Of a stretch of 64,000 nucleotides of DNA, positions 27,703-35,716 are shown piece by piece. The DNA is from Thiohalocapsa sp. GTDB lineage: Bacteria > Pseudomonadota > Gammaproteobacteria > Chromatiales > Chromatiaceae. Both the position numbers and the translations under genes were made by a program. The stretch's first letter is position 1. The number at the start of each line of letters is the position of its first letter. The DNA lies in the NCBI GenBank assembly GCA_028277725.1, contig JANQFX010000011.1, forward strand, positions 1-64,000. Direction: 5' to 3'. Below the pieces are notes generated by a model. It was not told where the DNA came from. It ran no database searches and saw nothing but the letters and a program-made list of their open reading frames with translations.

Positions 27703-28609
27703 TCCGTTCCCGGGTGAAAACAATACCGGGCACTTTTGGGACGACAACCTCCGGGAATTGCAGAACCCGCCGCCGCGTTGGTGGATGATCGGCTTCTGGC
27801 TCTCCGTTGCCTGGTGGGTGCTGTATTCAATCCTCTATCCGATGTGGCCGATGCCCTTCGAGACCGAGGACGGCGAAGGTTACACCAAGGGCATCCTCGG
27901 CTGGACGTCCATCAAGGAGTACAAACAGGGCGTCGAACAGGTGCAGGCCGTGCGCGAGCAGTACGATGCGCAGATCGCGGACATGACGGCCGAGGAAATC
28001 CTCCAGGACCCGGGTCTGACCCAGTACACCCTGGCCTCGTCAAAGGTGCTGTTCGGCGACTACTGTGCGGCCTGCCATGGCAGTGGCGGTCAGGGCAACC
28101 CGGGCTACCCGGTGCTGGCCGATGACGACTGGCTCTACGGCGGCAACCTGACCAAGATCGCCGAGTCCATCACCAACGGTCGCAAGGGCGCCATGACGGC
28201 CCACGCCAGCATCCTGACCGAACAGGAGGTGGACACCCTGGCCAATTTCGTGGTCCAGCTGTCGGAGGGCGGTGCGGGAAGCGAGGCCGACTGGGAACTC
28301 TACAATGCCAAGGGCTGTCAGGCCTGTCACGGTGCGAAGGGTAACGGCGTATTGGCGGAATTGCCCAACGGCGACATCGTCACCGTGGGCGCGGCCAATC
28401 TCACCGACAGCATCTGGCGCTTCCGGCCGGGCGGCTACGAAAGCGCCAAGCACACCATCCTGTATGGTGTAAACCAGGTGGGCGTAGAGGGTACTCGCGA
28501 CGCGGTGATGCCGGGCTTCGCGCAGCTCGGTCAGCTGGATGGCAAGCTCACGCCGGATCAAATCAAGATGCTGACGGTCTACGTCCACCAGCTCGGCGGT
28601 GGGCAGTAG
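27689..28609 (+). CDS. ccoP: cbb3-type cytochrome c oxidase subunit III (diheme)
   Basis: The electron-entry subunit, 306 residues. An N-terminal span (~30-55, MIGFWLSVAWWVLYSILYP) is followed by two cytochrome c domains with haem sites CAACH at Cys126 and CQACH at Cys210. Met ligands lie in GRKGAMTAH and DAVMPGF. It overlaps ccoQ by 14 bases. Strong hairpins follow its stop. Confidence 0.98.
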   Translation: MAENNPFPGENNTGHFWDDNLRELQNPPPRWWMIGFWLSVAWWVLYSILYPMWPMPFETEDGEGYTKGILGWTSIKEYKQGVEQVQAVREQYDAQIADMTAEEILQDPGLTQYTLASSKVLFGDYCAACHGSGGQGNPGYPVLADDDWLYGGNLTKIAESITNGRKGAMTAHASILTEQEVDTLANFVVQLSEGGAGSEADWELYNAKGCQACHGAKGNGVLAELPNGDIVTVGAANLTDSIWRFRPGGYESAKHTILYGVNQVGVEGTRDAVMPGFAQLGQLDGKLTPDQIKMLTVYVHQLGGGQ

Positions 28610-28634
28610 GGACTGAGGTCTTTAGACGAGAAAG

Positions 28635-28709
28635 CGACGCCGCCGTGGTGTTTCGATAGCCACGTCGGCGTCGTTCGCACGACGAGGTTGTACGGGCCTG
28701 TACAGGCCC
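28635..28709 (+). terminator. two strong hairpins after ccoP
   Basis: CGACGCCG (28635-28642) pairs with CGGCGTCG (28666-28673); after one mismatch CGTGG (28644-28648) pairs with CCACG (28660-28664). A few bases on lies the perfect 16-bp palindrome GGGCCTGTACAGGCCC (28694-28709), followed by CGTTT. They lie 26-100 bases past the ccoP stop and before the small membrane protein gene. They may end or stabilise the ccoNOQP transcript; neither has a long T tract. Confidence 0.6.
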
Positions 28710-28770
28710 CGTTTCAGCCCAAGCGCATTTCGACCGACCGATCTGGACAACGGGTTCCGAGGAGGGTGGC

Positions 28771-28911
28771 ATGCATTTAGACGCCGTGTTCTGGGGTTCG
28801 ATCATAAGCGTCGTCATCGCGGTGGTGATCTTCATCTACCTTGGGTTCAAGGTGGTGCAGCTCATGAACCAGGATGCCGAGCGGCATAAGAACGGCGAGC
28901 AGCAGAACTGA
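28771..28911 (+). CDS. 46-residue single-span membrane protein in the cbb3 locus
   Basis: A very short gene with a strong ribosome site (GAGGAGG, about 7 bases before the ATG). The protein has an N-terminal MHLDAVFWGS, one hydrophobic span (IISVVIAVVIFIYLGFKVV) and a charged tail (NQDAERHKNGEQQN), so an N-out, C-in topology is likely. It lies between the ccoP hairpins and an excellent terminator, in the place where small cbb3 subunits or assembly proteins such as CcoM may be encoded. I cannot show homology to CcoM; it could also be an unrelated small membrane protein. Codon use and context make it a real gene in my view. Confidence 0.7.
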   Translation: MHLDAVFWGSIISVVIAVVIFIYLGFKVVQLMNQDAERHKNGEQQN

Positions 28912-28936
28912 GCGACCGGAGGAGGAGAGGCGGAGT

Positions 28937-28963
28937 AGGGGATCTCGCGATCCCTTTTTTTTT
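28937..28963 (+). terminator. intrinsic terminator after the 46-residue protein gene
   Basis: GGGATC (28939-28944) pairs perfectly with GATCCC (28949-28954) around a four-base loop, extended by a wobble and an A-T pair, and is followed by nine T residues (28955-28963). It is a textbook terminator 25 bases past the small gene and 115 bases before ccoG. Confidence 0.92.
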
Positions 28964-29077
28964 GGCAAGATTTTCGTTTCGCGGCACGGGCTATTGTGCT
29001 GGATAGGAAGCGCCATCGGGCGCCTTGGCCAACCGTAAGCGTTGCAGCCGCGGTCAGCAGTCACCTGGTAAGATCCC

Positions 29078-30523
29078 ATGTCTGAGCAATCCTCCGCGAT
29101 GGAGTACGTCGACCAGCCGGCGGCGATGGATGCAATCTACGCCGAGGCGGAGCAGTGGCACGTCAACACCGGCGGTGAGACCATCCACGCAAAGCGCATT
29201 CCGGGGCGCTGGCGCACCTTCAAGTGGGTCGCATCGTCGGTTTGGTTGGTTTTCTTCCTAGGCCCCTACCTGCGGTGGGATGGCCGCCAGGCGGTGCTCT
29301 TCGACATCCCCAATCGTCAGTACCACCTGTTCGGCGCCACCGTGCTGCCGCAGGATTTCTGGATGCTGTCGTTGCTGTTGCTGTTCTTCGCCATCCTGCT
29401 CGCGGTCGCGACCGCGCTGGCGGGGCGGGTGTACTGCGGCTACTTCTGCTTCCAGACCGTGTGGACCGATGTCTTCACCTGGATCGAAGAGAAGCTGGAG
29501 GGCAACCCGGCGCAGCGGCGCAGGCTGGATGCGGCCCCGGCCAGTTTCAGCAAGTTCCGGTCCCGGGCGCTCAAGCACCTGATCTGGGTGCTGATCGGCT
29601 TCGCCACGGGCTTCAGCTTCGTCGCGTGGTTCTATGGGGCGGGGAAGCTCTGGTCCGATTTCTTCGTCGGCGAGGCGAACGCGGCCGTCTATGCCTCCGT
29701 TGCCTTGTTCACTGTCGGCACCTATGTGCTGGCGGGTTGGCTACGTGAGCAAACCTGCTTCTGGCTCTGCCCCTATGCCCGTATCCAGGGCGTGATGCTG
29801 GACCCGACCACCGTGGTTCCCACCTACGATGAGCAGCGTGGCGAGCCGCGCGGGCGCATGAAGAAGGGGGAGACGGAGGGCAATCGAAGCACTGGGGATT
29901 GTGTGGACTGCAATCAGTGCGTGGCGGTCTGCCCGACCGGCGTGGATATCCGCCAGGGGCAGCAGGAGGGCTGCATCACCTGTGGGCTCTGTATCGATGC
30001 CTGCAACTCCGTCATGGACAAGATCGGGCGCCCGAGGGGGTTGGTTCGCTATGCGTCCCTGGACGAGATCGAGGGCAAGCCCGTCCCGGCGATGTTCGCC
30101 CGGCCCCGGGTGTGGGTCTATGGGGCTATCCTGGTGATCGCGTTGAGCGGCATCATGTACGGTTTCTCGACCCTTGCGGCCATCGAACTGAAGGTGCTGC
30201 ATGAGCGAGCACCGCTGTTCGTTCAACTCAGCGATGGATCGATCCAGAACAAGTACACGTTGAAGGTCCTGAACAAGTCGAACGACGATCTGGCCGTACG
30301 CATCTCAGTGGACGCCCCGGTTCCGGTCGTGGTCGTGGGCGCCGAGGAGCCGATCGCGGCCCATCACGGACAGGTCACGCCGGCGATGGTCTTCGTGAAG
30401 GTCAAGCGCTCGGACCTCGATGGTGAGTCCATGCCCCTGACCTTCGTCGCCGAGGCAGATCTGGCCGATGGCTCCACCGTCACCACACCGCGAGAAAGCG
30501 CCTTCTTCGGGCCGCGCCCCTGA
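29078..30523 (+). CDS. ccoG: cbb3 oxidase maturation protein CcoG (FixG)
   Basis: A 481-residue membrane iron-sulfur protein; in other bacteria it reduces copper(II) for insertion into the cbb3 copper site. About five spans surround a NosR/NapH-like core (RVYCGYFCFQTVWTD, EQTCFWLCPYARIQ). Two 4Fe-4S clusters are given by CVDCNQCVAVCP and CITCGLCIDAC. The C-terminal third is a periplasmic Ig-like domain. It begins the assembly operon ccoG-ccoH-ccoI-ccoS. Confidence 0.97.
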   Translation: MSEQSSAMEYVDQPAAMDAIYAEAEQWHVNTGGETIHAKRIPGRWRTFKWVASSVWLVFFLGPYLRWDGRQAVLFDIPNRQYHLFGATVLPQDFWMLSLLLLFFAILLAVATALAGRVYCGYFCFQTVWTDVFTWIEEKLEGNPAQRRRLDAAPASFSKFRSRALKHLIWVLIGFATGFSFVAWFYGAGKLWSDFFVGEANAAVYASVALFTVGTYVLAGWLREQTCFWLCPYARIQGVMLDPTTVVPTYDEQRGEPRGRMKKGETEGNRSTGDCVDCNQCVAVCPTGVDIRQGQQEGCITCGLCIDACNSVMDKIGRPRGLVRYASLDEIEGKPVPAMFARPRVWVYGAILVIALSGIMYGFSTLAAIELKVLHERAPLFVQLSDGSIQNKYTLKVLNKSNDDLAVRISVDAPVPVVVVGAEEPIAAHHGQVTPAMVFVKVKRSDLDGESMPLTFVAEADLADGSTVTTPRESAFFGPRP

Positions 30524-30605
30524 TGGTGAGCCGCTCGATAGCGCGCCGTCGCCTCGATCGGTCCGGGCGAGAGGCCAGGAAATTGGAAGCGAGTGAGTAG
30601 AAGCG

Positions 30606-31190
30606 ATGTCTGAAGTGGCACAACAGGCCCCCAAGTCGGCCTCCGATCTGATGTCCGGCCAACCCGGCCAGTCGTCGTCTGCGGACGCCGTCGGCACAGG
30701 GCGTCCTCAATCGGCCTGGAAGAGCCCCTGGGTGCTCGGTTGGATCGGGTTGCTCGTCGTCGTGCTTGCGGTGAATATCACCATGGTCGTGCTGGCGATC
30801 TCGACCAACCCCGGACTGATTCGCGCCGATTACTACGAGCGCGGCCGAGATGTGGAGCAGACCATCATCACGCGACTCGCATCCGGGCCCAACTGGACGA
30901 CGCAGATCGATACCCCGGCGGGCGTTAGGGCGGGCGAGCAGACGACCATTCGCTTCTCATTGGTCGATGCGGTAGGCCAGCCGGTCGCGCTAGACGAGGT
31001 GGTCTACTACGCCTATCGTCCGTCCGACGCGACACGGGACTTCTCGGCGTCCATGGTCGAGGGCGGCCCCGGCCGGTATGAGGTGGAACTGACCTTTCCC
31101 CTCGGCGGCATCTGGGACACGGTGGTGTCCATGCGCCAGGGTCGGGAGGACCACACGGTGGCGCAGCGAATTAGTGTTGCCCAGCCCTGA
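30606..31190 (+). CDS. ccoH: cbb3 oxidase assembly protein CcoH (FixH)
   Basis: A 194-residue FixH-family protein needed for stable assembly of cbb3. A Ser/Ala/Gln-rich N-terminal tail (~1-38) precedes one span (GWIGLLVVVLAVNITMVVLA), the conserved NPGLIRADYYERGRD stretch and a periplasmic beta domain ending with LGGIWDTVVSMRQG. The N-terminal tail is longer than usual. Placed between ccoG and ccoI as in many proteobacteria. Confidence 0.93.
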   Translation: MSEVAQQAPKSASDLMSGQPGQSSSADAVGTGRPQSAWKSPWVLGWIGLLVVVLAVNITMVVLAISTNPGLIRADYYERGRDVEQTIITRLASGPNWTTQIDTPAGVRAGEQTTIRFSLVDAVGQPVALDEVVYYAYRPSDATRDFSASMVEGGPGRYEVELTFPLGGIWDTVVSMRQGREDHTVAQRISVAQP

Positions 31191-31263
31191 GCTATGGCCC
31201 GGGCATCGTCCGCGACCGCCGTCGTGGACGCTCGCCTGAGCGACGCCCGTCCGACGATCCATC

Positions 31264-33813
31264 GTGTCCACGCCTGCGGAAAGCGTTAGCGCGACGCCGT
31301 CGCACGAACAGCGCGACGATGCGGCGACGCCCAAGCCCTGTTTCCACTGTGGCTTGCCCGCCGAGGACGGCATACGGGCCGAGATCGAGGGGCAGATGCG
31401 TGGCTTTTGCTGCCATGGGTGCCGGTCCGTCTGCGAGGCCATTCACGCCGCCGGCCTGCAGGGTTTCTACCGGCGGACCCCGGAGGGCGTGCTCCTCGGG
31501 CCACCCCCGGACCCGCCGAAGGAACTACAACTCTACGACCTGCCGGAGGTGCAGGATGAATTCGTCCGCGCCTCTGGTGATGCCTGCGAGGTCGATCTGC
31601 TGGTCGAGGGCATCCATTGCGCGGCCTGCGTCTGGCTGATCGAGCAGGGGCTCCGGGGCACGGACGGGGTCGTCGATGCCAGGGTCAACCTGACCGGCCG
31701 CCGCCTGCGGCTGCGCTGGGACACTGCGCGAGCGCGACTCTCCGACCTGCTCGAACGTCTGGCCCAACTCGGCTATGCGGCCGTCCCGTTCGACCCGAAG
31801 ACGGCCGAGGGCAGCCTCCAGCGCGAGAACCGCAAGCTTCTCTACCGGATGGCCTTCGCGGCCTTCGGTGCGATGAATCTGATGTGGATCTCCATCGCGC
31901 TCTACGCGGGCGCGGACGAGGGTGAGTTCAGGGACCTGTTCCATTGGATCGGCTTTCTGATCGCGACCCCGACCCTGGCCTATTCGGGCTGGCCCTTCTA
32001 CCGGGGCGCCTGGCGAGGCCTGCGGCAGCTGCGCCTCGGCATGGATCTGCCCATCGCCATCGGCGCCTCCATCACCTATCTGTATTCGCTCTATGTGACC
32101 ATCTCCGGCAGCGGACACGTGTACTGGGACACGGTGGTGAATTTTCTGTTCGTGATCCTTGTCGGCCGCTACCTGGAGGCCATTTCCAAGCGTCGGGCGG
32201 TGTCGGCGACGCAGCGGCTGCTGAACCTGCAACCGCGCGTGGCGACCCTGCTGGTGGATGGCGGCGAGTCGGTGGTGCCCATCCGGGCCGTGCAGCCCGG
32301 CGATCTGCTGCTGGTGCGCCCGGGGGATACCATTCCCGCGGATGGCGTGGTCGAGCAGGGGGAGAGCAGGGTCGATGAGGCGATGCTCACGGGCGAATCC
32401 GTGCCCGTACCGCGACAGGCCGGCGACAGGGTGTCCGCGGGCACACTGAACGGCACCGGGGCGCTGCGGATCAGGGTCAGCGCCGTGTTGCGTGACAGCG
32501 CCCTCGGACGGATCGTCGAACTGGTCGAGAACGCCCAGTCGAGCAAGGCACCCATCCAGTGCACCGCCGATCGGATCGTTCCCTGGTTCGTCGCCGTCAC
32601 GCTCGGGCTGGCGCTGGTCACCTTCCTGTTCTGGCTGCGCAGCGATGCCGAAACCGCCTTGATGGCGGCGACCTCTGTGCTCATCATTACCTGTCCCTGC
32701 GCCTTCGGACTCGCCACGCCCATGGCGATCGCCGTCGCCTCCGGTACCGGCGCACGTAACGGCATCTTGGTCAAGACCGGCGAGGTGCTCGAGACCCTGT
32801 CCCATATCGACCACTTCGTGTTCGACAAGACCGGCACGATCACCGAGGGTCGGCCGCAGCTGATGGGCTTGCGCGATGCCTCCGGCAACTGGTCCATGGA
32901 CGCGCCTGAGCAATGGAGTGCTGAACGTCGCGGGATCCTGGCACGGGTGGCCGCGGTGGAGCGCCTCTCGGAACATCCCGTCGGGCGCGCTGTCGTGGAG
33001 TGCGCCGACGCACTTGGCGTTCCCTATCGGTCGTCCGTGGTCGACGGCTTTGCCGCGGAACCGGGTTTCGGGGTCCGCGCCTCGGTGGATGGCGTTGCCG
33101 TGGCCATAGGGACCGATGCCTGGCTCCAGCGCTGCGGTGTCGAGGCATGGTCCCTGTCTCAAACCGCCCCGGCGTCGGCGGTGGAGTCCGCTGGTGCCGA
33201 GATCCACTGCGCCATCGGCGGCCGTGAGGCGCTGCGCATGCGGCTTGAGGACCGGCCACGGGCGGATGCCGCAAGTACCATCGCCGCGCTACACGCAGAC
33301 GGAGTCGAGGTGACCCTGCTCACCGGTGACCGCCGCACCGTCGCAGAGCGAATCGCCGCCGAGATCGGCGCCGATCGAGTCATCGCGGAAGTGTTGCCGG
33401 AGGACAAGGATCGGGTCATCGATCGACTGCGTCGCGGCGGGCAGCGTGTGGCCATGGTCGGCGACGGCATCAACGACGCGCCGGCCCTGGTGCGGGCCGA
33501 TGTGGGCATCGCGGTGGGCAGTGGTACCGATGTGTCCATAGCCAGTGCCGATATCGTGCTCATTGGCGGCGAGCTGGCGCGGGTACGCGACGCGAGCTAC
33601 CTGGCGCGGCGCACGCTCCAGACCATCCGCCAGAATATCGGGTTGTCCATCACCTACAATTTGATCATGGTGCCGCTGGCGATGGCAGCACTCATCACGC
33701 CGCTGGTCGCCGCCATCTCGATGCCGCTGAGCTCTCTGGCGGTGATCGGCAACTCCGCGAGGATTCGACGCCTCGGCCTGCGACAGCACGTCGCCGGCCC
33801 TCGCCATCGTTGA
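31264..33813 (+). CDS. ccoI: copper-translocating P-type ATPase CcoI
   Basis: Supplies copper for cbb3 assembly by pumping Cu(I) across the inner membrane. At 849 residues it has an N-terminal Cys-rich metal-binding segment (CFHCGLP, FCCHGCRSVC), an HMA domain with GIHCAACVWLIEQGL, eight expected membrane spans, the ion-path motif TCPCAFGLATP, the phosphorylation loop DKTGTITEG and GDGINDAPAL. The start is GTG at 31264. Follows ccoH by 73 bases and precedes ccoS. Confidence 0.97.
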   Translation: MSTPAESVSATPSHEQRDDAATPKPCFHCGLPAEDGIRAEIEGQMRGFCCHGCRSVCEAIHAAGLQGFYRRTPEGVLLGPPPDPPKELQLYDLPEVQDEFVRASGDACEVDLLVEGIHCAACVWLIEQGLRGTDGVVDARVNLTGRRLRLRWDTARARLSDLLERLAQLGYAAVPFDPKTAEGSLQRENRKLLYRMAFAAFGAMNLMWISIALYAGADEGEFRDLFHWIGFLIATPTLAYSGWPFYRGAWRGLRQLRLGMDLPIAIGASITYLYSLYVTISGSGHVYWDTVVNFLFVILVGRYLEAISKRRAVSATQRLLNLQPRVATLLVDGGESVVPIRAVQPGDLLLVRPGDTIPADGVVEQGESRVDEAMLTGESVPVPRQAGDRVSAGTLNGTGALRIRVSAVLRDSALGRIVELVENAQSSKAPIQCTADRIVPWFVAVTLGLALVTFLFWLRSDAETALMAATSVLIITCPCAFGLATPMAIAVASGTGARNGILVKTGEVLETLSHIDHFVFDKTGTITEGRPQLMGLRDASGNWSMDAPEQWSAERRGILARVAAVERLSEHPVGRAVVECADALGVPYRSSVVDGFAAEPGFGVRASVDGVAVAIGTDAWLQRCGVEAWSLSQTAPASAVESAGAEIHCAIGGREALRMRLEDRPRADAASTIAALHADGVEVTLLTGDRRTVAERIAAEIGADRVIAEVLPEDKDRVIDRLRRGGQRVAMVGDGINDAPALVRADVGIAVGSGTDVSIASADIVLIGGELARVRDASYLARRTLQTIRQNIGLSITYNLIMVPLAMAALITPLVAAISMPLSSLAVIGNSARIRRLGLRQHVAGPRHR

Positions 33814-33891
33814 GTCCCTGGCACCAAGAACACCTCAGGCGCGTCGACGGGTCTCGCCCGGCGCGCGCTACGAACGCAGACGGAGCTTCCG

Positions 33892-34074
33892 ATGGAAGTG
33901 ATCTACGGCCTGATTCCCGGCATGCTGATCCTCGGCCTCGTCGCCGTCGGCGTGCTCTTCTGGGCGGCCCGGAGTGGGCAGTTCGAGGACCTGGACGGCG
34001 ACGGCCAGCGCATCCTGATGGACGATGACGTGGACGAGCGCGACGCCCGGCGCTTTCCCGATGCGGACGCCTGA
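33892..34074 (+). CDS. ccoS: cbb3 oxidase maturation protein CcoS
   Basis: A 60-residue protein with one N-terminal span (LIPGMLILGLVAVGVLFWAA) and the family signature RSGQFEDLDGDGQRILMDDD. CcoS is needed for cofactor insertion into cbb3. It has a GGAG site and ends the ccoGHIS unit; its stop is three bases from the end of the convergent HMA_2-type gene. Confidence 0.95.
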   Translation: MEVIYGLIPGMLILGLVAVGVLFWAARSGQFEDLDGDGQRILMDDDVDERDARRFPDADA

Positions 34075-34077
34075 AGC

Positions 34078-34659
34078 CTAAACGTGCCTGGGGTCAGCCG
34101 GCGTCCGGCGAAGGCTGGGCAGGTGCAGTCTCAGCGATGGAAGGCTCTCCATCAGGAACCAGGCCAGCGCGAGCCCTGGCAGTAGCCAGCCGCTGCGCCA
34201 GAGATGACGCAGCAGGAGCAGTAGAAACACCGCCAGCGCCAGCTTTCTGCGGTCGATGCGAGTGGGTTGCAGTAGCCCCGGACCTTGGGCCCATGCGACC
34301 GACTGTGATCGATCTTCCGGTGGTTCCGGTTCTGCTCCATGCAATGGTCCGTGCGCCGATCCGTGTCGATGCTCGGCGTCCATTGCCCTGTGCGCCAGCC
34401 TGGCGTCGAGGCCGGCTCGCTGCAGCGCCTGCCGCGGATCGGCCCGCGGCCCTTGGTGCGGTGAAGCGAGTCCGATGGTCAGCGTCGCGATGGCGGGGCT
34501 GCAACGCACCGCGGTGATGCCAGGCTGTGCACGTAGCCGGTGGGCCGTATCGTTGAACCAAACCGCGTCGTTGCGCCTGGTTGGCACGCGCAGACGCAGC
34601 CGCGAGCTGCTTGCGTGCAGGGCGAAAGCCCTCTCCAGCTGCCGTGGGCGCGGGTTCAT
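34078..34659 (-). CDS. HMA_2-like membrane-anchored protein without CXXC
   Basis: A 193-residue protein. The N-terminal ~70 residues resemble heavy-metal-associated domain 2 proteins (SRLRLRVPTRR, a helix, then PGITAVRCSPAIATLTIG), a ferredoxin-like fold. No CXXC metal site is present; one Cys (CSPA) remains. A His-rich linker (~92-110, AMDAEHRHGSAHGPLHG) and one C-terminal span or hairpin (LALAVFLLLLLRHLW, then WLLPGLALAWFLM) follow. Convergent with ccoS. The role is unknown; a metal-linked membrane function is possible. Confidence 0.7.
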   Translation of the reverse strand: MNPRPRQLERAFALHASSSRLRLRVPTRRNDAVWFNDTAHRLRAQPGITAVRCSPAIATLTIGLASPHQGPRADPRQALQRAGLDARLAHRAMDAEHRHGSAHGPLHGAEPEPPEDRSQSVAWAQGPGLLQPTRIDRRKLALAVFLLLLLRHLWRSGWLLPGLALAWFLMESLPSLRLHLPSLRRTPADPRHV

Positions 34660-34672
34660 ACGGGCGGTCGGG

Positions 34673-35704
34673 CTAGTGCGCTACGTCGGCGCCGAGGTGG
34701 AAGGTCAGCCAGGTGTTGAGCGCGAACAGCCCGAACAACGCGAGGCTGGGCCAACTGCCGATGCCCAGCACGCGCACGCGTGGGCGCAGGTACACCGCGG
34801 CGATGACGATGCCGGTCATGATCATCGCGACCAGGGACGAGGCCATGTGGCCAGAGGAGATGTCCGCGAAGAATGACCCCTGGGTGTAGACCATATCATC
34901 CACCGCGAGCACCAGGATATTGAACATGTTGCTGCCGAGCACGTTGCCGATGGCCATGTCGACGGCGCCGATTCGCAGTGCCGCCAGCGTTACCACAAGT
35001 TCTGGTATCGACGTGCTGAAGGCGGTAAACATGGTGCCGGTGAAGGACTGGTTCCAGTTCATGACCGTCGCCAGGTCTTCGGAGACGTAGGGTAGCCAGA
35101 TGCCGGCGGCGATGACCACGGACGCGGCGATGGCGTAGCGGATGGAGACCTCGCGCAGGGAAAGTTGTCCGAGTCGGTCGGGTTCCTGATCCGTGAACTC
35201 CTCCACTTCCTCCTCGCTATAGCCGTGCAGGGTGCGGATGGCGATGATGTAGACGAGCACGATGGTCGGCGTTGCCCAGGACAGGTGTCCGGCGACGCCG
35301 GGGAGGTCCGCCTTGGCTGCGATGAGCCCCAGTGAAGCGATGCCGATGAGTACGATGCCGAAGCCGGCGGCAATCACGTGTTGGCGCTGCACCCGCGCGA
35401 GCACCGGCTGGCGCCGGCTGAATAGGTCCAGCACCGCGAGCAGCACCAGGTTATAGACGCAGCTGCCGAGCACGTCGCCGGCGGCGATGTCCGGCAGAAG
35501 AGCAACGGCCGAGGCCGTGACGCCAGTCGCGAGTTCCGGCAGGGACGTAACGGTGGCGATGAGCACAAGGCCCACCCAGGAGCCGCCCATGCCGGTCTTA
35601 TCGGAGATGGAATCACCGTAGTCCGTCAGCTTGACGCCGGCGATGCCGATGAGCAGAACGCAGAGCCCAAACTGGCTCCAGACAAGGGCGGCGGTGGTCT
35701 CCAT
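34673..35704 (-). CDS. Na+/Ca2+ exchanger family (CaCA) antiporter, YrbG-like
   Basis: A ten-to-eleven-span inner membrane exchanger of 343 residues. Both alpha repeats are clear: VTSLPELATGVTA with GDVLGSCVYNLVL near residues 53-90, and STSIPELVVTLAA with GNVLGSNMFNILVL in the second half. A cytoplasmic acidic loop (GYSEEEVEEFTDQEPD) lies between the two halves. The ATG at 35704 has an AAGGAGG site. Exchange of Ca2+ against Na+ or H+ is expected. Just downstream of the 614-residue gene, likely one operon with it. Confidence 0.92.
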   Translation of the reverse strand: METTAALVWSQFGLCVLLIGIAGVKLTDYGDSISDKTGMGGSWVGLVLIATVTSLPELATGVTASAVALLPDIAAGDVLGSCVYNLVLLAVLDLFSRRQPVLARVQRQHVIAAGFGIVLIGIASLGLIAAKADLPGVAGHLSWATPTIVLVYIIAIRTLHGYSEEEVEEFTDQEPDRLGQLSLREVSIRYAIAASVVIAAGIWLPYVSEDLATVMNWNQSFTGTMFTAFSTSIPELVVTLAALRIGAVDMAIGNVLGSNMFNILVLAVDDMVYTQGSFFADISSGHMASSLVAMIMTGIVIAAVYLRPRVRVLGIGSWPSLALFGLFALNTWLTFHLGADVAH

Positions 35705-35716
35705 GGGAACCTCCTT

